Below, piece by piece: positions 44,701 to 54,563 of a stretch of 64,000 nucleotides of DNA. Location of the stretch: contig JAZQEH010000013.1 in NCBI GenBank assembly GCA_045538895.1, positions 3,492-67,491 on the forward strand, in the 5' to 3' direction. Source of the stretch: UMGS902 sp045538895. GTDB taxonomy: Bacteria; Bacillota; Clostridia; Oscillospirales; CAG-272. A model generated the notes under the pieces. That model was not told the DNA's origin. It ran no database searches and saw only the letters and a program-made list of their open reading frames with translations. The position numbers and the translations under genes were made by a program. Within the stretch, counting starts at the first letter, position 1; every line of letters starts with the position of its first letter.

Positions 44701-46137
44701 TTATTTTTCTATTTTATAAGTTGTTCCCTCTTTGGTGTCTACAAGCACAACGCCCTTTTCAAGAAGCTCTGCACGGATAGCATCCGCTCTTGCATAGTCC
44801 TTTGCCTTCTTTGCTTCGGCACGCTCAACAATCTTTGCTTCGATTTCTGCCGCAAACGCACTGTCTACAGCATCGTCGCTCTGTGTATTTTCACCCTCAA
44901 GCGATGCCTTTGCACTGTCAACAAGGTCAAGGCCGAGAACGTAGTCAAAGTCCTCAATAAGTGCAAGCTTTGTTGCAGGAGTGGTGTCCGCCTTTAATAC
45001 GTCATAAACTGCGGTAATACCAAGCGAAGTGTTAAGGTCATTGTCAAGTGCCGCACAGAAGCCTGCCTTAAGGCTGTCAAATGCCGCCTTGTCAATTTCG
45101 CCCTGCTCTGCCTTAAGCAAAGTCACGATACGTGCAATAATCTTGTTGTACGCAATAGCCGCATTGTCAAGGTTTTCATATGAGAACACAAGCGACTTGC
45201 GGTAGTGCGACTGCAAGCAGAAAAGACGGTAAACAAGCGGATTGTAGCCCTTGCTTTCAAGCAGAGAAACCGTGAGGAACTCGCCGCTCGACTTGCTCAT
45301 TTTACCCGAATTTGTATTCAGGTGGTGAACGTGGAACCAATAATTGCACCACTTGTGACCGAGATACGCTTCACTCTGTGCAATTTCGTTTGTGTGGTGG
45401 GGGAAAGCGTTGTCGATACCGCCGCAATGGATATCGAGATCCTCACCGAGGTGCTTCATGCTTATACACGAGCACTCAATATGCCAACCGGGGTAACCGA
45501 TGCCCCAAGGGCTGTCCCACTTAAGCTCCTGATCGTCAAACTTCGACTTTGTGAACCAAAGAACAAAGTCTGCCTTGTTGCGTTTGTTGCCGTCTTCTTC
45601 AACACCTTCACGCACACCTACTTCAAGGTCTTCTTCCTTGAAGTCATTGAATACGTAGTATTGTGCAAGCTTTGAGGTGTCAAAATAGATGTTTCCGCCT
45701 GCCTCATAAGCAAAACCCTTTTCAATAAGTCCCTCAATAACCTTGATAAACTCATCAATACACGAGGTTGCAGGCTCAACAACGTCAGGAGTCTTTATAT
45801 TAAGCTTTTTGCAGTCTGCAAAGAAAGCATCTGTATAATACTTTGCAATCTCCATTACGGTCTTTTTCTCACGGCGTGCGCCTTTCAGCATCTTGTCTTC
45901 GCCCGTGTCAGCATCGCTTGAAAGATGTCCTACGTCGGTGATGTTCATAACACGCTTAACATCATATCCCACATAGCGAAGATACTTTTCAAGCACGTCC
46001 TCCATTATGTAGCTGCGAAGATTGCCGATATGTGCATAGTGATACACGGTAGGGCCGCAGGTGTACATTTTTACCTTGCCTGCAGTATTGGGAACAAACT
46101 CATCTCTTTGTCTTGTTAAAGTATTGTAAATAAGCAT
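44701..46137 (-). CDS. cysS: Cysteinyl-tRNA synthetase
   Basis: 478 residues, class I. HIGH-type motif PTVYHYAHIGNLRSY, the zinc-ligand region WHIECSCISMKHLG with HCGGIDNAFPHHTNE, and the KMSKS motif GKMSKSSGEF. The C-terminal helical part has AKDYARADAIRAELLEKGVV. It charges tRNA(Cys). It lies 17 bp after cysE, the standard Firmicutes pairing of cysteine synthesis and use. Confidence 0.97.
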   Translation of the reverse strand: MLIYNTLTRQRDEFVPNTAGKVKMYTCGPTVYHYAHIGNLRSYIMEDVLEKYLRYVGYDVKRVMNITDVGHLSSDADTGEDKMLKGARREKKTVMEIAKYYTDAFFADCKKLNIKTPDVVEPATSCIDEFIKVIEGLIEKGFAYEAGGNIYFDTSKLAQYYVFNDFKEEDLEVGVREGVEEDGNKRNKADFVLWFTKSKFDDQELKWDSPWGIGYPGWHIECSCISMKHLGEDLDIHCGGIDNAFPHHTNEIAQSEAYLGHKWCNYWFHVHHLNTNSGKMSKSSGEFLTVSLLESKGYNPLVYRLFCLQSHYRKSLVFSYENLDNAAIAYNKIIARIVTLLKAEQGEIDKAAFDSLKAGFCAALDNDLNTSLGITAVYDVLKADTTPATKLALIEDFDYVLGLDLVDSAKASLEGENTQSDDAVDSAFAAEIEAKIVERAEAKKAKDYARADAIRAELLEKGVVLVDTKEGTTYKIEK

Positions 46138-46154
46138 AATCTATCTCCAAAGGT

Positions 46155-46874
46155 TTAATTTTCTTCTTTTTCTTTAGCTTCAAGCTTTTTTTCAAGCTCG
46201 TAAATTCTGCGTTCAACACGGCAGATCTCCTGTGCAACAGGGTCGGGGATATGAACCTGGTCAAGCTGGTCGCCCACCTTGACTCCGTTTATTCTCACTA
46301 CCCTTGCAGGTACACCAACCGCAGTTGCCTTTTCAGGCACCGCCTCAAGCACTACCGCATTTGATGCGATTTTGGCACCGTCGCCCACCTTAAAGGGGCC
46401 AAGTACCTTGGCACCGCTACCCACCATGACATTATTGCCGAGCGTGGGATGACGCTTGCCGACGTCCTTACCGGTACCGCCAAGAGTAACGCCCTGATAA
46501 AGCGTGCAGTTATCGCCAATCTCGGCAGTTTCGCCTATGACAACACCACTGCCGTGGTCAATAACAAGTCCCTTACCAATGGTTGCGCCCGGGTGAATCT
46601 CGATGCCGGTCAAAAACTTTGCGCCCTGACTTATTGCACGTGCCGTAAACTTATGCCCCTTTTTGTGAAGTGCGTTTGCCACACGATGTAATTGCACCGC
46701 ATGAAAACCCGAATAAAGCAGCATAACCTCAAGGTCGCTCGTTGCCGCAGGGTCACGGTCACGGATAGCCGCAACGTCATATTTAACGCTTTCTACGGCT
46801 TTTTTCACGTTTCTCTTTACCTTTTTCAAATCAGGCAAGGTCACATCTATATTAAGCTTTATTTTCTTACCCAT
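46155..46874 (-). CDS. cysE: Serine O-acetyltransferase
   Basis: 239 residues. A helical N-terminal part (RDPAATSDLEVMLLYSGFHA) is followed by left-handed beta-helix hexapeptide repeats: GIEIHPGATIGKGLVIDHGS, GVVIGETAEIGDNCTLYQGV, TLGGTGKDVGKRHPTLGNNV. The C-terminal helix has ICRVERRIYELEKKLEAKEK, coiled-coil-like. It makes O-acetylserine, the cysteine precursor. About 30 extra residues at the N-terminus (IKLNIDVTLPDLKKVKRNVK) are unusual. It is 28 bp after rsgA. Confidence 0.95.
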   Translation of the reverse strand: MGKKIKLNIDVTLPDLKKVKRNVKKAVESVKYDVAAIRDRDPAATSDLEVMLLYSGFHAVQLHRVANALHKKGHKFTARAISQGAKFLTGIEIHPGATIGKGLVIDHGSGVVIGETAEIGDNCTLYQGVTLGGTGKDVGKRHPTLGNNVMVGSGAKVLGPFKVGDGAKIASNAVVLEAVPEKATAVGVPARVVRINGVKVGDQLDQVHIPDPVAQEICRVERRIYELEKKLEAKEKEEN

Positions 46875-46902
46875 ATGATACCTCGCAAATCAATTAAAGT
46901 TT

Positions 46903-47808
46903 TCAATGAGGAATCTTCTTCCACTCTTTTTTATCCTTTAATATATTATATAACTCTACATAACTTTCGTGACGGGACTTTTCGATTTCGCCGTTTTCCA
47001 GTGCCGCCACAACCGCACAGCCGTCCTCACACAGATGAGTGCATTTTTTGTATCGGCAATTTCCGAGATGCTTTTCAAATTCGGGGAAAGCGTATGGCAA
47101 ATCATCAACGTTCATAAAATCGAACCGCATGAAATCAAGCATGCTGAATCCCGGTGTGTCAGCAACAAGCCCGCCGAAGGCTTCAAAAAGTTCGACGTGG
47201 CGTGTTGTATGCTTACCCCGTGAAATCTTCTCGCTTATCCCGCCCGTGGCAAGCGAAAGGTCGGGGAAAATTGCGTTAAGCAGTGTGGATTTTCCTATTC
47301 CCGATGCCCCTGCAAATGCCGCCGTCTTATCCTTTAAATTCTGCATCAAAAAGTCTTTCAAAGCCTCTATTCCCTCTTTGTCCTCAGAACTTAAGGTAAA
47401 CACGGTAAAGCCGCTGTTGCGATACAGTGAAGCAAGTCTTTCTCCGTTCTCTGCATCAAGGTCGCATTTTGTGATGACAAACACGGGAATTATGTCCGAG
47501 TGAACACAAATTGCACTCAGTTTGTCAAGCGTTGCGGGAATAGGTGCAGGCTTTGCCGCCGCCGCAGTGATGAACATATAGTCCACGTTTGCCATCGGCG
47601 GACGTATAAGCAGATTCTTTCGCTCACAGATATCCTCAATGTAAGCGTCACCCTCGTTTTCAATGCGGATAACAACGTTATCGCCAACCTCGGGGGAAAT
47701 CTGCTCGTGACGGAATACTCCTCTTGCACGTGCAACGAACATCCCGTCATCGCACTTAACGGTGTATTTTCCGCCTACTCCCTTTATAATCTTTCCGTTT
47801 TGCTTCAT
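46903..47808 (-). CDS. rsgA: Small-ribosomal-subunit biogenesis GTPase RsgA
   Basis: 301 residues. The N-terminal OB fold (GKIIKGVGGKYTVKCDDGMF) is followed by a circularly permuted GTPase: G4 VITKCDLD, G1 GASGIGKSTLLNAI, G3 DTPGFSML. The C-terminal zinc finger is CRYKKCTHLCEDGC. It checks late 30S maturation. It lies one base after prkC, as in B. subtilis prkC-rsgA. Confidence 0.96.
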   Translation of the reverse strand: MKQNGKIIKGVGGKYTVKCDDGMFVARARGVFRHEQISPEVGDNVVIRIENEGDAYIEDICERKNLLIRPPMANVDYMFITAAAAKPAPIPATLDKLSAICVHSDIIPVFVITKCDLDAENGERLASLYRNSGFTVFTLSSEDKEGIEALKDFLMQNLKDKTAAFAGASGIGKSTLLNAIFPDLSLATGGISEKISRGKHTTRHVELFEAFGGLVADTPGFSMLDFMRFDFMNVDDLPYAFPEFEKHLGNCRYKKCTHLCEDGCAVVAALENGEIEKSRHESYVELYNILKDKKEWKKIPH

Positions 47809-47809
47809 A

Positions 47810-49801
47810 TTAATTAAAACGTCCCGTTATCGGATCTTTTTTTGTGGTTGCCGCCGTAGTTACTTCGGGCTTTTCTTCGGTTACCGTAATAGGCTCTTCT
47901 GTTACAGCAGGCTCTTCGGTAACAATAGGCTCCGTGGTAGTTTCCACGGGTATGTACGGCTCAGGACCCTTTGATACAACAAAGGTTACGCTAAAGCCGA
48001 TGTCAACAATGCTGCCGCTTGACGGAATCTGTCCGAAAACGACTCCGGCAGCGACGCTATCGCTATACGCATAGGTAAACGAGGAAGTCAGATCATTTGC
48101 CTTAAGGCTTGCCTCTGCCTCACTCTGTGTCAAGCCGTTGATAAGCGGCACTGTTGAGGTGGTTTTGGGAGGTGCGCCCTTGGACACAACCAGAGTAACC
48201 TTGGTTATACCCTTTGGCACCGAGGTACCCTCTACGGGTGACTGCTCAATAACCTTTCCTGCCGCATATTCCTCGCTGTATTCGTAATATACCGCACTGA
48301 AACGGAGCTTGTCCTTTACAAGCACTTCATATGCCTCAGCCGTAGTCATACCAACAAGATACGGCATATCGGTAACGTCCGCTTCGGAAAGGTCATCACC
48401 GCTGCTCAGAATCAGCGTAACGGTTGTACCTACGGTTACGGTTTCACCTGCAGCAGGGAGCGTAGAAATTACTCTGCCGCTTGAAACGGTTGCACTCGGC
48501 TCGTGTCTGTAATCATACCTGAGTCCCTTTTTGGCAAGGTCAACCTCTGCCTCCATACGGGTTTTATTGAGGTAGTTCTCAATCACAACCTCTTCAATTC
48601 CCTCTCCGATGTAAAGGGTGATCTCGGTGCTGTTCTTGTTTTCACCCGCACTTGGCGACTGTCTTAAAATAATACCTTTTTCTTCTTTAGCGCTTGCAAC
48701 GTAAACTCGCTTTACGTTGAAAAACTCGTCCCTTATCTCGTCCTCGATTTCATCGTAGGATTTGCCAACGTAATCGGCAACCTTAACGGTATGCTCTGCG
48801 GTTGCCGCCTCGCTGAAGAAGATCTCGTTTATAAGCACAACACCGCTTACAAGAAATACAAGCAAAAATGCCGTAACAACGCCGACTATAATGGGCATCA
48901 TCGAAGTTTTCTTTTTGCTTTTTGCGGTATTTGTCTGGTGCTTCTGGCGGAAGATAACCATAGGGTTTTCCCTTACCTTCTGCAAAAGCTCTATCATCTG
49001 TGTTGCAGTCTGGAAACGCTTATCCTTATCCTTTTCCATTGCAAAAAGGATAATCTGCTCAAGTCCCTTCGGAATGCTGCTGACAATCTCCGTCGGGGGC
49101 TTCGGCTGCTCGTTGATCTGCTTCAGTGCAATGCTTACAGGGTTTTCGCCGTCAAACGGAAGTTTTCCTGTGAGCATTTCGTAAAGCATAACACCAACCG
49201 AATAAAGGTCGGTACGGCGGTCAATGCCCTTTTCACCTGCCGCCTGCTCAGGGCTGATGTAATAAACCGTACCGATAGCCTTGTCGGTTGCAGTCAGAGT
49301 TTTTGCATCGGGCAACTTTGCAATACCGAAGTCGGTAACCTTTATCTGTCCGTTTTTAAGCAGCATAATGTTCTGCGGCTTGATATCACGGTGTACAACT
49401 CCGCCGATGTGTGCGTGCTCAAGTGCACGCAGAATCTGTATGGTGTATGAAATCGCTTCCTTAACCGAAAGCGCACCTTTACGCTCTATATAATTCTTTA
49501 ATGTAATGCCGTCAATGTATTCCATGACGATATACTTATGCTCGCCCTTGACCGAAACGTCAAAAATCTTGACAATGTTGGTGTGTGAAAGCATGAGTAC
49601 CGCCTTGGATTCGTTTATAAAACGCTGAACAGATACTTCATCAGAGGCAAACTCCTCTTTGAGAATCTTTACAGCCACAACGGTTTTACGGAAGAGATCG
49701 TCCGCCTCGAAAACCATTGCCATACCGCCAACGCCGACAAGTTTTTTTATAGTGTAACGCCCATCGAGCGTAAGACCGATATAGTTATTATACTGATCCA
49801 T
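47810..49801 (-). CDS. prkC: PASTA-domain Ser/Thr protein kinase (PrkC/StkP)
   Basis: 663 residues. Kinase domain (1 to about 275): glycine loop GVGGMAMVFEA, Lys45 in VAVKIL, catalytic VVHRDIKPQN, DFG, and YYISPEQA. A transmembrane helix follows at about 302-325 (MPIIVGVVTAFLLVFLVSGV). Outside are about four PASTA repeats, which sense muropeptides or lipid II, then a Thr/Glu/Pro-rich tail (about 610-663). It controls growth, division and wall metabolism. It lies 15 bp after its phosphatase prpC. Confidence 0.96.
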   Translation of the reverse strand: MDQYNNYIGLTLDGRYTIKKLVGVGGMAMVFEADDLFRKTVVAVKILKEEFASDEVSVQRFINESKAVLMLSHTNIVKIFDVSVKGEHKYIVMEYIDGITLKNYIERKGALSVKEAISYTIQILRALEHAHIGGVVHRDIKPQNIMLLKNGQIKVTDFGIAKLPDAKTLTATDKAIGTVYYISPEQAAGEKGIDRRTDLYSVGVMLYEMLTGKLPFDGENPVSIALKQINEQPKPPTEIVSSIPKGLEQIILFAMEKDKDKRFQTATQMIELLQKVRENPMVIFRQKHQTNTAKSKKKTSMMPIIVGVVTAFLLVFLVSGVVLINEIFFSEAATAEHTVKVADYVGKSYDEIEDEIRDEFFNVKRVYVASAKEEKGIILRQSPSAGENKNSTEITLYIGEGIEEVVIENYLNKTRMEAEVDLAKKGLRYDYRHEPSATVSSGRVISTLPAAGETVTVGTTVTLILSSGDDLSEADVTDMPYLVGMTTAEAYEVLVKDKLRFSAVYYEYSEEYAAGKVIEQSPVEGTSVPKGITKVTLVVSKGAPPKTTSTVPLINGLTQSEAEASLKANDLTSSFTYAYSDSVAAGVVFGQIPSSGSIVDIGFSVTFVVSKGPEPYIPVETTTEPIVTEEPAVTEEPITVTEEKPEVTTAATTKKDPITGRFN

Positions 49802-49816
49802 TTTTATCTCCAGCTT

Positions 49817-50560
49817 TTACTTAAGTTTTGCCACGACTGCCGTTATGTTATCGCTACCACCCGCATCGTTTGCAGCTGCCACAAGCACCCTGCAAAGCTC
49901 CTCGGGAGTTTTGTGCGTTTTACAAAGGGAACACATCTGTGCGTTTTCAACGAGGTTGGAAAGTCCGTCCGAGCAGATGAGCAGCGTTTTTCCCTTATAC
50001 TGCTTTTGCTCGATTACCGAAACGTCAACGCTTACTTCCTTGTCAACACCTACCGCACGGGTAATGATGTTCTTTTGTGTACTGTTTCTCGCCTCTTCGG
50101 GAGTGAGCTTGCCTATGTCCACAAGATACTGTACAAACGAGTGGTCACGTGTAATCTGGTATGCGCCATCCTTGTCTATTAAGTATGCACGGCTGTCGCC
50201 AACGTTGGCAACGTACACCTTATCGGAAATACAGAGTGCCGCCACCATGGTGGTACCCATGCCCTCGTATGACTTATCAGCCGAAGCAAGCGAAAAAATC
50301 TTGAAATTCGCACGGTCTGCGGCACTTGCAAGGGCTGCCTGAATAGCCGCAGGCTCGGTTCTGCCGCAATCGGCAAAGAAGCCGTCAAAATACTTTTCAA
50401 CCTCATCACGTGCAATAGCAGATGCGGTTTCGCCTGCGTTGGCACCGCCCATGCCGTCAAAAACGGCAAGAAGCGTTGCATCGCCGTATTCTTTTACAAG
50501 GTAGGTATCCTCGTTAAGTTCACGAACCATACCTACGTCGGTTAAAGCAAAGTAATTCAC
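49817..50560 (-). CDS. prpC: PP2C-type protein phosphatase
   Basis: 247 residues. PP2C motifs: TDVGMVRELNEDTYLV, LLAVFDGMGGANAGETASAI (metal-binding Asp-Gly), VYVANVGDSRAYLIDKDG and the final GGSDNITAVVAKL. It reverses PrkC phosphorylation and is translated just ahead of it. Confidence 0.95.
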   Translation of the reverse strand: MNYFALTDVGMVRELNEDTYLVKEYGDATLLAVFDGMGGANAGETASAIARDEVEKYFDGFFADCGRTEPAAIQAALASAADRANFKIFSLASADKSYEGMGTTMVAALCISDKVYVANVGDSRAYLIDKDGAYQITRDHSFVQYLVDIGKLTPEEARNSTQKNIITRAVGVDKEVSVDVSVIEQKQYKGKTLLICSDGLSNLVENAQMCSLCKTHKTPEELCRVLVAAANDAGGSDNITAVVAKLK

Positions 50561-50583
50561 CTTTGTTTCTCCTTTCTCCTCTG

Positions 50584-51636
50584 CTAAACGGCAGAGGTTG
50601 AAGAAGCCTTTCTGCGGAGCTGTCCGCAGGAGGCATTTATGTCAGGGCCGAGCGTGCGGCGTACCGTTGCGGTAAGCCCCATGTCGGCAAGTGTTTTCTG
50701 AAAATGCTCTATACTACGTCTGTCCCCTTGGGAGAATCCGCTCTCCTTTACGGGATTTACGGGAATCAAATTAACGTGCAAGGCATCACGGGAGCCAAAA
50801 TATTTGCGAAGCAGATTTCCTAAAGCCTTTGCATCGTTTTCACTGTCATTCTTTCCTGCAATCAGTGTGTATTCGATAGAAACACGTCTGCCTGTCGCAT
50901 CAAAATAATGCTTAACCGCAGATAAAAGCTCATCCACGCCCCATTTTTTATTTACGGGCATCAACGCACTTCTCTGCTCATCATTTGAAGCGTGAAGCGA
51001 TATCGAAAGTGTAATCTGAAAATTCTCTTTTTCAAGCTCGTATATTTTATCCACAAGCCCCGACGTTGACAGTGATATGTGCCTTGCACCTATGTTCAGT
51101 CCGTCCTCGCTTGTGACAAGCTTTAAAAACTTAACTGCGTTATTATAATTGTCAAGCGGCTCGCCAATACCCATCATAACAATGCCGTCAATCCGCTCGC
51201 CTATGTCTTTCTGTGCCGCCGCAACCTGACCGAGCATTTCGCTTGGAAGCAGGTCACGCACCTTGCCGCCTATTGTTGAAGCGCAGAATTTGCATCCCAT
51301 TCTGCAACCTACCTGCGAAGAAATGCAAATAGTTGTGCCGTGCTTGTAAAACATCACAACCGACTCAACGCACTCGCCGTCAGGAAAAGAGAAAAGGTAT
51401 TTTGTGGTACCGTCGATTTTACTCACAAGCTTTTGCTCGATTTTAGGTATTCCGCTGTAACACTCGGCAGAAAGCTTTTCACGTAGCGGCTTTGACAAGT
51501 TTGACATATCGCCAAAATCGACACCGCGGCAAAGCCATGAGTAAATCTGCTTCGCACGGAAACGGCTCTCGCCTATTGAAAGTATATATTCTTCAAGCTC
51601 ATTAAGAGTCATGGAGCCGATGTCGATTTTAGCCAT
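50584..51636 (-). CDS. rlmN: 23S rRNA (adenine-2503-C2)-methyltransferase RlmN
   Basis: 350 residues. The radical SAM motif CRMGCKFCAS (CX3CX2C), GIVMMGIGEPLDNYNNAVKF, and the C-terminal LIPVNPVKESGF with the conserved catalytic-Cys region near DINASCGQLRRK. It methylates A2503 of 23S rRNA and A37 of some tRNAs. It lies 3 bp after rsmB. Confidence 0.96.
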   Translation of the reverse strand: MAKIDIGSMTLNELEEYILSIGESRFRAKQIYSWLCRGVDFGDMSNLSKPLREKLSAECYSGIPKIEQKLVSKIDGTTKYLFSFPDGECVESVVMFYKHGTTICISSQVGCRMGCKFCASTIGGKVRDLLPSEMLGQVAAAQKDIGERIDGIVMMGIGEPLDNYNNAVKFLKLVTSEDGLNIGARHISLSTSGLVDKIYELEKENFQITLSISLHASNDEQRSALMPVNKKWGVDELLSAVKHYFDATGRRVSIEYTLIAGKNDSENDAKALGNLLRKYFGSRDALHVNLIPVNPVKESGFSQGDRRSIEHFQKTLADMGLTATVRRTLGPDINASCGQLRRKASSTSAV

Positions 51637-51639
51637 AAA

Positions 51640-52938
51640 CTACCTCAATTTAATAAGTCCGATAAAAAATCCGTCATGCTCGCCGTTTGGCAAAAGCGTT
51701 ACGCATCCGTTTTTACTTTCAACCTCGCCGAGCGAAAAATCAATGTATTCAAAATCTTTATGTTCATCGAGGAAACGGTAAAAGTTATCCTCGTTTTCCG
51801 CCTTTGTAAGCGTACACGTTGAATAAAGCATGTGTCCGCCGTTTTTAAGATACTTTGCCGAAGCGCAGAGTATATCGTATCCAAGCGGCGCAAGCTCGCT
51901 TATAAGCGAAGTGCTGTGATATCTTATTTCGGGTTTCTTTGCCATAACGCCAAGTCCCGAACAAGGAACGTCACATATAACAAAATCGCACTTGCCGTGT
52001 AAACTTTCATCGCTGATGCGTGAGTCACGCTCGGCGGCGGTTATAATGTCTATGCCAAGACGGTCTGCACCTTTGGTAATAAGCGGAAGCTTGCTTGCGT
52101 GCAAATCGTAACAATGTATCTTTCCTGTATTCTCCATGAAAAGTGCGGCATGAAAACTCTTTGAACCGGGACATGCGCAGGCATCGGCAAGAGTTGCACC
52201 CTTAGTCGGTGCAAGCACGCTTATCGCAATCTGTGATGCCTCATCCTGAACGAAAAACGCATTTTCGCCAAGTACGTCGCAAAGAGTGCGGAAGCTTACG
52301 TTTCCGTGTATCCTTATACCTCGCTCGGCACTTTTGCATCGTCTTGCGGCAAGCCCTGCGCTCTTTAGCTTATCAAGTGCATCCTCTACCGACATAACCA
52401 ACGTGTTTACACAAACAGTCATCGGAGGAATCTTTGAAAGGTTTGACAACACCTCTTCTGCCTTTTCCGAAAGATTATCACAAAGAAGCTTTACGGTTTC
52501 TCTTGGGAAAGAATACTTAACAGAAAGAAGAGAAAGTCGGTCACTTGGAAGTGAAATATTATCCTTTTCACGGACATATCCGCGAAGCACACCGTTTAAA
52601 AACGCTCGCTCGCCCTGACTTTTACCGAGTCTTACCGTTTGCGATACTGCCGCATGCGGCGGTATTCTGTCTAAAAACATAAGCTGATAAAGCCCGAGCC
52701 GCAAGGTCATAAGCAGCCTTGCACCGATTTTTGAAGCAGGCTTGCCTGCGAGCTTTTCTATATAATAATCAAGCGTGATACGCCTTTCGGTAACACCAAA
52801 AACAAGCGTTGTTAAAAGTGCTTTATCACGCTCATCACACTCTGCATTGTCAAGAAATGCAGAAAGTGTGAGTGAAACGTATTTATCGTTTTGCTCTGCA
52901 TCACGCAGCAGTGACAGAGCCGTTTTTCTGACATCCAT
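51640..52938 (-). CDS. rsmB: 16S rRNA (cytosine-967-C5)-methyltransferase RsmB
   Basis: 432 residues. The N-terminal NusB-like domain (RKTALSLLRDAEQNDKYVSL to about 140) is followed by a Fmu/NOL1 SAM domain: ADACACPGSKSFHAALFMEN, CDFVICDVPCSGLGVMAKKP (first Cys), and MLYSTCTLTKAENEDN (catalytic Cys). It is a single base overlap with the upstream metallopeptidase gene (TAATG). Confidence 0.95.
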   Translation of the reverse strand: MDVRKTALSLLRDAEQNDKYVSLTLSAFLDNAECDERDKALLTTLVFGVTERRITLDYYIEKLAGKPASKIGARLLMTLRLGLYQLMFLDRIPPHAAVSQTVRLGKSQGERAFLNGVLRGYVREKDNISLPSDRLSLLSVKYSFPRETVKLLCDNLSEKAEEVLSNLSKIPPMTVCVNTLVMSVEDALDKLKSAGLAARRCKSAERGIRIHGNVSFRTLCDVLGENAFFVQDEASQIAISVLAPTKGATLADACACPGSKSFHAALFMENTGKIHCYDLHASKLPLITKGADRLGIDIITAAERDSRISDESLHGKCDFVICDVPCSGLGVMAKKPEIRYHSTSLISELAPLGYDILCASAKYLKNGGHMLYSTCTLTKAENEDNFYRFLDEHKDFEYIDFSLGEVESKNGCVTLLPNGEHDGFFIGLIKLR

Positions 52939-53624
52939 TATCTGTTACGCCTTGAGCCGTTTACAATCATAACAAGGCGAAGCAGGTTCGCAAGCGATAC
53001 CGCAAGTGCCGCAACATAGGTGAGTGCCGCCGCCTTCAGTACCTTTTTAGCACCCTTGACCTCGTTTGCATCAAACGATGAACTCTCAATTACGTTCATC
53101 GCCCTCGATGAAGCGTTAAACTCAACGGGTACGGTTATAAGCTGAAAAACGGTGGAAAGGCTGAATGCAATTATGCCAAGCTCTGCAAGGAAAGGCATGC
53201 CAAGCACGATACCTAAAAGGATAAGCGGCATCGCAAGATTTGAGCCTATATTAGTTGCAGGAATAATCGCTGAACGCAGTTTCATCGGAGCATAGTCCTC
53301 TGCATACTGCACTGCGTGCCCTGCCTCATGTGCGGCAACACCGATAGCAGCAACGCTGCTTGAATCGTATACACTCTCCGAAAGGCGGATGGTGTTTGTT
53401 CTCGGGTCAAAATGGTCGGTGAGCTGACCGCTTATGCGTTCGATCCGCACACCGTAAACACCGTTTGCCGCAAGCACTCTGCGTGCGCTTTCGGCACCGG
53501 TTATACCCATACGTGACATCTGTTTTGAGTATTTTTTAAACGTGGAATTAACATTTGAGCTTGCCCACAGCGAAAGTATAATGGCGGGCAAAACCAAAAT
53601 TATATACCAAGAATCTATAAACAT
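52938..53624 (-). CDS. YugP-family zinc metallopeptidase
   Basis: 228 residues from the ATG at 53624, chosen for TAGGAGC upstream and a one-base overlap with the fmt stop; an upstream extension would run inside fmt. PF04298-type protein: an N-terminal helix (WYIILVLPAIILSLWAS), zinc motif HEAGHAVQYAEDY, and two or three further hydrophobic helices. An integral membrane protease of unknown substrate. It sits between fmt and rsmB, where B. subtilis has none. Confidence 0.9.
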   Translation of the reverse strand: MFIDSWYIILVLPAIILSLWASSNVNSTFKKYSKQMSRMGITGAESARRVLAANGVYGVRIERISGQLTDHFDPRTNTIRLSESVYDSSSVAAIGVAAHEAGHAVQYAEDYAPMKLRSAIIPATNIGSNLAMPLILLGIVLGMPFLAELGIIAFSLSTVFQLITVPVEFNASSRAMNVIESSSFDANEVKGAKKVLKAAALTYVAALAVSLANLLRLVMIVNGSRRNR

Positions 53625-54562
53625 TATTTTGCTCCTAAAATATCTCCTACGGCAATCTGTCTGCCGTTTACAATATCCGCAGCAGCCATTGCCTTTTTGC
53701 CCTCTGGAGTTGCAACCTTGATTACAAGTGTACCGCCCTTTGTGCAAACCGCAATACCGTTTTTGTCGGCACGGATCACCTTGCCGTATTCGGCACCGCT
53801 ATCGCCGCACTCGTATTCGGCACGGACAACTTTAAGCAGTTTGCCGTTTGGTAAATAGGTAAATGCAAGCGGAAAAGGTGAAAGACCGCGGATCTGATTA
53901 TGAATAGTATGCACATCAGCGGAAAAATCTATTAAGCAATCCGCCTTTTCGATTTTTGAAGTGTGGGTTGCAAGGCTGTCATCCTGCTTTTCGGGCTTGA
54001 GTGTACCGTTTTTGGCAGCCTCAACCGTCTTTACAAGCACTCTTGCACCTGCCATACCAAGCTTGTCATGCACGCTTTCAAAATTGTCGTCCTCGGCAAT
54101 CTCAACTTCCTCTTTAATAAGCATGTCGCCTGTGTCCAGCCCCTCCGCCATATACATGGAGGTAACGCCCGTAACCTTTTCACCGTCCATGATAGCTCTC
54201 TGCATGGGGGCTGCACCACGGTACTTGGGCAGAAGCGAGCCGTGAATGTTGATGCAACCGTATTTCGGAAAATCAAGCACGTACTTCGGCAGAATTTTAC
54301 CGTATGCAACAACCACTATCATTTCGGGGTTAAGTTTTTCAAGCGTTTCGAGAAAAGCTCCGTCACGAAGCGTCTGCGGCTGAAAAACCTCAATACCGTG
54401 CTCCGTGGCATAAACCTTTACAGGCGGAGGAGTCAGCGTATATCCTCTGCCCTTGGGCTTATCGGGCTGTGTAACAACGCCCACAACCTCCTCGCCGCTC
54501 TGAACAAGCGCATCAAGCGAGAAAAGTGCAAAATCGGGCGTACCCATAAAAAGTATTCTCAT
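53624..54562 (-). CDS. fmt: Methionyl-tRNA formyltransferase
   Basis: 312 residues. It starts MRILFMGTPDFALFSLDALV, with the formyl-transfer domain motif INIHGSLLPKYRGAAPMQRA and the signature GVTSMYMAEGLDTGDML. The C-terminal OB domain starts near 205 (IHNQIRGLSPFPLAFTYLPN). It formylates Met-tRNAi for initiation, the partner of Def next door (1-bp gap). Confidence 0.97.
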   Translation of the reverse strand: MRILFMGTPDFALFSLDALVQSGEEVVGVVTQPDKPKGRGYTLTPPPVKVYATEHGIEVFQPQTLRDGAFLETLEKLNPEMIVVVAYGKILPKYVLDFPKYGCINIHGSLLPKYRGAAPMQRAIMDGEKVTGVTSMYMAEGLDTGDMLIKEEVEIAEDDNFESVHDKLGMAGARVLVKTVEAAKNGTLKPEKQDDSLATHTSKIEKADCLIDFSADVHTIHNQIRGLSPFPLAFTYLPNGKLLKVVRAEYECGDSGAEYGKVIRADKNGIAVCTKGGTLVIKVATPEGKKAMAAADIVNGRQIAVGDILGAK

Positions 54563-54563
54563 A